From the NCBI RefSeq assembly GCF_003217295.1, contig NZ_QJTJ01000031.1, positions 1-33,991 on the forward strand: a stretch of DNA of 33,991 nucleotides, given 5' to 3'. Origin of the DNA: Ureibacillus chungkukjangi (GTDB taxonomy: Bacteria; Bacillota; Bacilli; Bacillales_A; Planococcaceae). This document shows positions 31,171 to 33,991 of this stretch, piece after piece. The notes under the pieces were generated by a model. It saw only the letters and a list, made by a program, of their open reading frames with translations. It was not told the origin of the DNA and made no database searches. Numbering within the stretch: position 1 is the stretch's first letter; each line of letters begins with the position of its first letter. Made by a program: the position numbers and the translations under genes.

Positions 31171-33226
31171 TCAATTCCTCCTTTGATACCACCAAGATAC
31201 CTTGCTCATCTAATTTAGCATAGATATTTTTAGCTTTATTAAATAAAATATGAGATTGTCCTCCAACTTGAATTGTAGTATTTTCTGATGCATTTTTTAT
31301 TTTAATACATCCTTTTTTCGAAACAGCAATTTTTAGATAGGATCCTGTTTTGTAACCAACTTCACCTATCGTTACACTATCTTTTCCGTAGATTTCTCCA
31401 CCCCGTACAAATCCTTTTACGATAATATTCCTTTTAGCAAAAAGATTTGAACTATATACTCCTTGACCCGTTATCAATATATCGCGGTTTGAATAGATTT
31501 CACTATTTTGTACAAAATCTGCCTTAATAAAAGGAAGATCCTCTTTGTTTTCACTTTCAACGGATAAATAGAGATCTTTTGCTTGATTTGCGATATTTTC
31601 AATATCTTCTTCACTTTTCAATGTTGAAATATGAAGATTTGTAAACTCTCTATATAGCTTTTCTGCAAATTCTCTCCATTCGATATCTAGCTCTGCATGT
31701 TCTCTAACTTTTTTCACATACTCATTTACAAGGAGTGGTATATCTTTAAATTTACTATCACAAAGAATCTTTACTAGAGGTGCAAGACCGGTCACTTTAA
31801 GTGAATTTACTTTGAATGCTGATACTTGAGTTAATTGGGTAATTGCTGCATTCATGTTATATAGTGCATCAGATAGTCGCATTAATATATTTGAGAGTTC
31901 TAGTTTGATAAGACTTCCATCACCCGCTGTTAATTGACTTGCAATTACATTCTTGTTAGCAATAACAGATTTACCAGACAATACTTTCGCTCTATAAATA
32001 TTTCCATCTATTAGGATATTTCCTTTTGCTTCTACTTTCATACCATCTTGAACCGATGCCTTTATATCTACTGCACCTAAGTAATTCACATTACCTGTTT
32101 CAATAGTTACATCTTGATAGAGTACTAATTTTGGAATAACAGTAACGGTTGCTAATTGGCCACTAATCTTGACTTCTGGATACCCGGACTCTGTTGAAAC
32201 CACCTTTAAATCATCTACAAGAAGGACACCTGTTCCTGCCTTAATTTTAAGAGGATTTACTTTCATAGGTTCAATAAATTCACCCAGTACACTCATTCCA
32301 GCTTTCCCTTCTTCGGGTGGAATGACCTCACCAATTATTTGGCCAAAATTAACTGATGGAAACTCTCTAAAATCTCTAAAATCTATTGAACCATCTTTTC
32401 TTTCTTTCAACTGTTTTTTTACTTCGAAATTATTATAAAGTTGAAAGTAACCATCTTTTCCTTTTGTTGGAGAAGTACCTTCTGCTATAAGGAAAGTCCC
32501 ATCCTCACTAGAAGAACAGGAGGAATTAATTGCCAAATAGTCTATTCCATAAACAATCCCTAGTTCTTCTAATTTACGAATCACATCATTTGGTTCAATA
32601 TAGAGAGGTTTACGAACTTCAATCGTTTTAATGTGAATTAGTGGCTCAGGTTCTTGACCTTTTAATGTACGACTAATTGAGACACCTGATTTTATTTCTA
32701 AAAATGCCTGCAATTTGTCAGCACTTATTTTAACTTCCCATATAGGTAACACATCTTCATTTACAAGCTCAACTTCAATTCCATCCGCTTCACATATTAC
32801 TTCAGTTGAGGTAATTAACTTTCCATTTTTATAAATTCGAACTCCTTCTGATGGTTTAATTAATGGATACTTATCTTTAGCATCTTGACAAAAAATTTTC
32901 CCATCCCTCACCCAGGCTTTACCACTTAAATCTTCATGTTTAAGACGCTCTTGCGAATTTTTAAAAGGGGTAGATTGTTGATAATTATCAATTTCAATTG
33001 TTGAAATAAAATCTTCGATTGATTTAGGCTCATCTTCATTTGGAAGATTTGATTCTTTCACCTTAACTTTTACTACAGCCGGCTTAGTTTTAATACCTAA
33101 AAAACCTTTTTCCCCGTTTTCAATGATTTCTACTTCTACTTCAGTTAATTGTTTACCTAACAGGGATAACGCTAAGTCTAATGCTTCTTTTGTATTTTTC
33201 CCTTTAGAAGTAATCGATTGCCCCAT
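31163..33226 (-). CDS. FapA family (DUF342) polymer-binding protein with Jag-N domain
   Basis: 687 residues. Residues 1-55 form a Jag_N domain (SITSKGKNTKEALDLALSLL, then EIIENGEKGFLGIKTKPA). The remainder is the FapA/DUF342 region with right-handed beta-helix-like repeats (TIETGNVNYLGAVDIKASVQ, GNILIDGNIY, SNLFAKRNIIVKGFVRGGEI). A Glu/Lys-rich helical insert lies at about 500-580. FapA proteins are linked to flagellar assembly in Vibrio; in Bacillales they occur next to STAS genes, and their role there is unclear. The downstream STAS start overlaps its stop, so the two were translated together. Confidence 0.92.
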   Translation of the reverse strand: MGQSITSKGKNTKEALDLALSLLGKQLTEVEVEIIENGEKGFLGIKTKPAVVKVKVKESNLPNEDEPKSIEDFISTIEIDNYQQSTPFKNSQERLKHEDLSGKAWVRDGKIFCQDAKDKYPLIKPSEGVRIYKNGKLITSTEVICEADGIEVELVNEDVLPIWEVKISADKLQAFLEIKSGVSISRTLKGQEPEPLIHIKTIEVRKPLYIEPNDVIRKLEELGIVYGIDYLAINSSCSSSEDGTFLIAEGTSPTKGKDGYFQLYNNFEVKKQLKERKDGSIDFRDFREFPSVNFGQIIGEVIPPEEGKAGMSVLGEFIEPMKVNPLKIKAGTGVLLVDDLKVVSTESGYPEVKISGQLATVTVIPKLVLYQDVTIETGNVNYLGAVDIKASVQDGMKVEAKGNILIDGNIYRAKVLSGKSVIANKNVIASQLTAGDGSLIKLELSNILMRLSDALYNMNAAITQLTQVSAFKVNSLKVTGLAPLVKILCDSKFKDIPLLVNEYVKKVREHAELDIEWREFAEKLYREFTNLHISTLKSEEDIENIANQAKDLYLSVESENKEDLPFIKADFVQNSEIYSNRDILITGQGVYSSNLFAKRNIIVKGFVRGGEIYGKDSVTIGEVGYKTGSYLKIAVSKKGCIKIKNASENTTIQVGGQSHILFNKAKNIYAKLDEQGILVVSKEELNV

Positions 33227-33366
33227 ATATTCTATTCCTCCCCTCTTTTAGATTAGTGGACTATTGTAGCTAAATATATCTGTACTCTCTTTACCAATTT
33301 TCATATAAACATCACCATACGTTCCTATTTTCTTATCTATGTTTCCTAAGTTTTTCTAGGTAATGT

Positions 33367-33402
33367 ATCTAAATAATAGGAAGCAGTTCCTATTATTCAG
33401 AT
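33367..33402. repeat. long perfect-loop hairpin upstream of FapA
   Basis: ATCTAAATAATAGGAA (33367-33382) pairs with TTCCTATTATTCAGAT (33387-33402) with one mismatch and loop GCAG. It lies between the chemoreceptor remnant and FapA. There is no T-run at the stem, so it is either an old terminator or an operator. Confidence 0.6.
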
Positions 33403-33459
33403 ACTAACCCTAAATTGCTAATTAATTTACCTATAAATTTTTGGGGCTAATTATATATT

Positions 33460-33650
33460 TTAAATCTTCCAATTTGTGATTTGTAATTCTTCTGCCATTT
33501 GAGATAGAGATAAAGAAGAGGCTGAATTTCCTCCATCGAGGTTAATTGTTCTTCTGCAGCTGCAGAAACATTTTGTGTTCCAGCAGCGGATTGTTCAGCG
33601 AATGTTATTGTCATAATAGCGATGTTAAGTTTATAAATGATTATAGATAG
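33460..33650 (-). pseudogene. methyl-accepting chemotaxis protein C-terminal remnant
   Basis: The minus strand reads AEQSAAGTQNVSAAAEEQLT then SMEEI, and after a one-base loss LSLSQMAEELQITNWKI and TAA at 33460. AEQSAAGTQNVSAAAEEQLxSMEEI and the MAEELQ end are typical of the chemoreceptor signalling-domain C-terminus. The tip, HAMP and sensor are all absent, so it is a tail fragment. Confidence 0.8.
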
Positions 33651-33787
33651 AATAGCTTGTCTCCACGGCATGTCATAAAAGAATAAGAAAAAAGGACAAA
33701 TCTAAAATGCGTAAGATGCATTCAAGATTTACCCTTAAAATGAGAGGCATTGTATATGTTGGGGAATAAAAAAAAAATGATTAAAAC

Positions 33788-33991
33788 TTAGTTAATTTTG
33801 AGTTTAATTTTAAATGTACTTCCTACATCCTTTATGCTGGTTACCGTTAAACTACCGCCTAATTCATTAACAATTTGTTTAGAAAGGCTTAACACCTGTG
33901 TTTTGCAAGATAAAAGTGCAGAAGAATGCAAAGAAAAATACACAAGCTTGCCAGCCTTCATCTGAGTATTCATTTTTGTCTTGATAATGCG
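33788..33991 (-). pseudogene. histidine kinase C-terminal remnant at window edge
   Basis: The end of an ATPase domain: LSLSKQIVNELGGSLTVTSI then KDVGSTFKIKLKIN and stop at 33788. 5' of it, another frame reads FFAFFCTFILQNTG, a decayed version of the kinase FxPFFTTK...GTGLGL box, so at least one frameshift and several changes have occurred. It runs off the right edge; what lies beyond is unknown. Confidence 0.7.

Overview
The window is AT-rich, with strong AGGAGG-type ribosome binding sites, frequent TTG/GTG starts, two SpoIIP (stage II sporulation protein P) family genes and the remnant of a third. It looks like chromosome of an endospore-forming Bacillota, order Bacillales. A Bacillaceae or Planococcaceae (Lysinibacillus/Solibacillus-like) host is my inference. 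I see no rRNA, tRNA, intact transposase, phage gene or CRISPR array.

Layout. (1) 1-7.3 kb holds unlinked accessory units: an orphan membrane protein; an ECF sigma factor with a promoter that looks autoregulated, overlapping a membrane-anchored SpoIIP-like partner; an S66 peptidase; a divergent AraC regulator/MFS exporter pair; and a PadR regulator with two DUF1048 proteins. (2) 7.5-15.3 kb holds small accessory genes (HEAT repeat, AraC/GyrI-like, NmrA-like, ASCH, a signal-peptidase-like lipoprotein, a second SpoIIP) mixed with gene remnants: two cytidine deaminase fragments, a frameshifted VTT membrane protein and a SpoIIP tail. (3) 15.3-21.4 kb looks like a decaying copper or heavy-metal island: a YdhK-type lipoprotein, a Cys-rich four-helix copper-binding protein, a broken metal P-type ATPase, a DsbD/CcdA-like membrane protein, a beta-propeller lipoprotein and a two-component system. 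(4) 22.0-30.1 kb is a reactive-sulfur (persulfide) detoxification locus related to Bacillus subtilis yrkC-J and Staphylococcus aureus cst: a CstR-type repressor, two rhodaneses, a TusA-rhodanese fusion, a DsrE protein, a rhodanese-metallo-beta-lactamase protein, TusA and TauE. A second, partly ruined copy lies beside it (another CstR-type repressor, a cupin, DsrE, broken TusA and broken CoA-disulfide reductase). (5) 30.3-34 kb holds STAS, FapA and chemoreceptor or kinase remnants.

The most notable regulatory structure is a family of ten 16-bp inverted repeats, ATACC-N6-GGTAT in type, found only between 24.3 and 30.2 kb. They lie in the promoters of both repressor genes, just upstream of several individual genes inside the main operon, and in front of dead genes. 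This suggests a CstR regulon with a control point at many genes rather than one per operon.

The window carries about a dozen broken genes. Many retain recognisable motifs and differ from a readable frame by one base or one stop codon, which points to recent and continuing decay of accessory functions. Sequencing error in homopolymers could explain some of the single-base cases.
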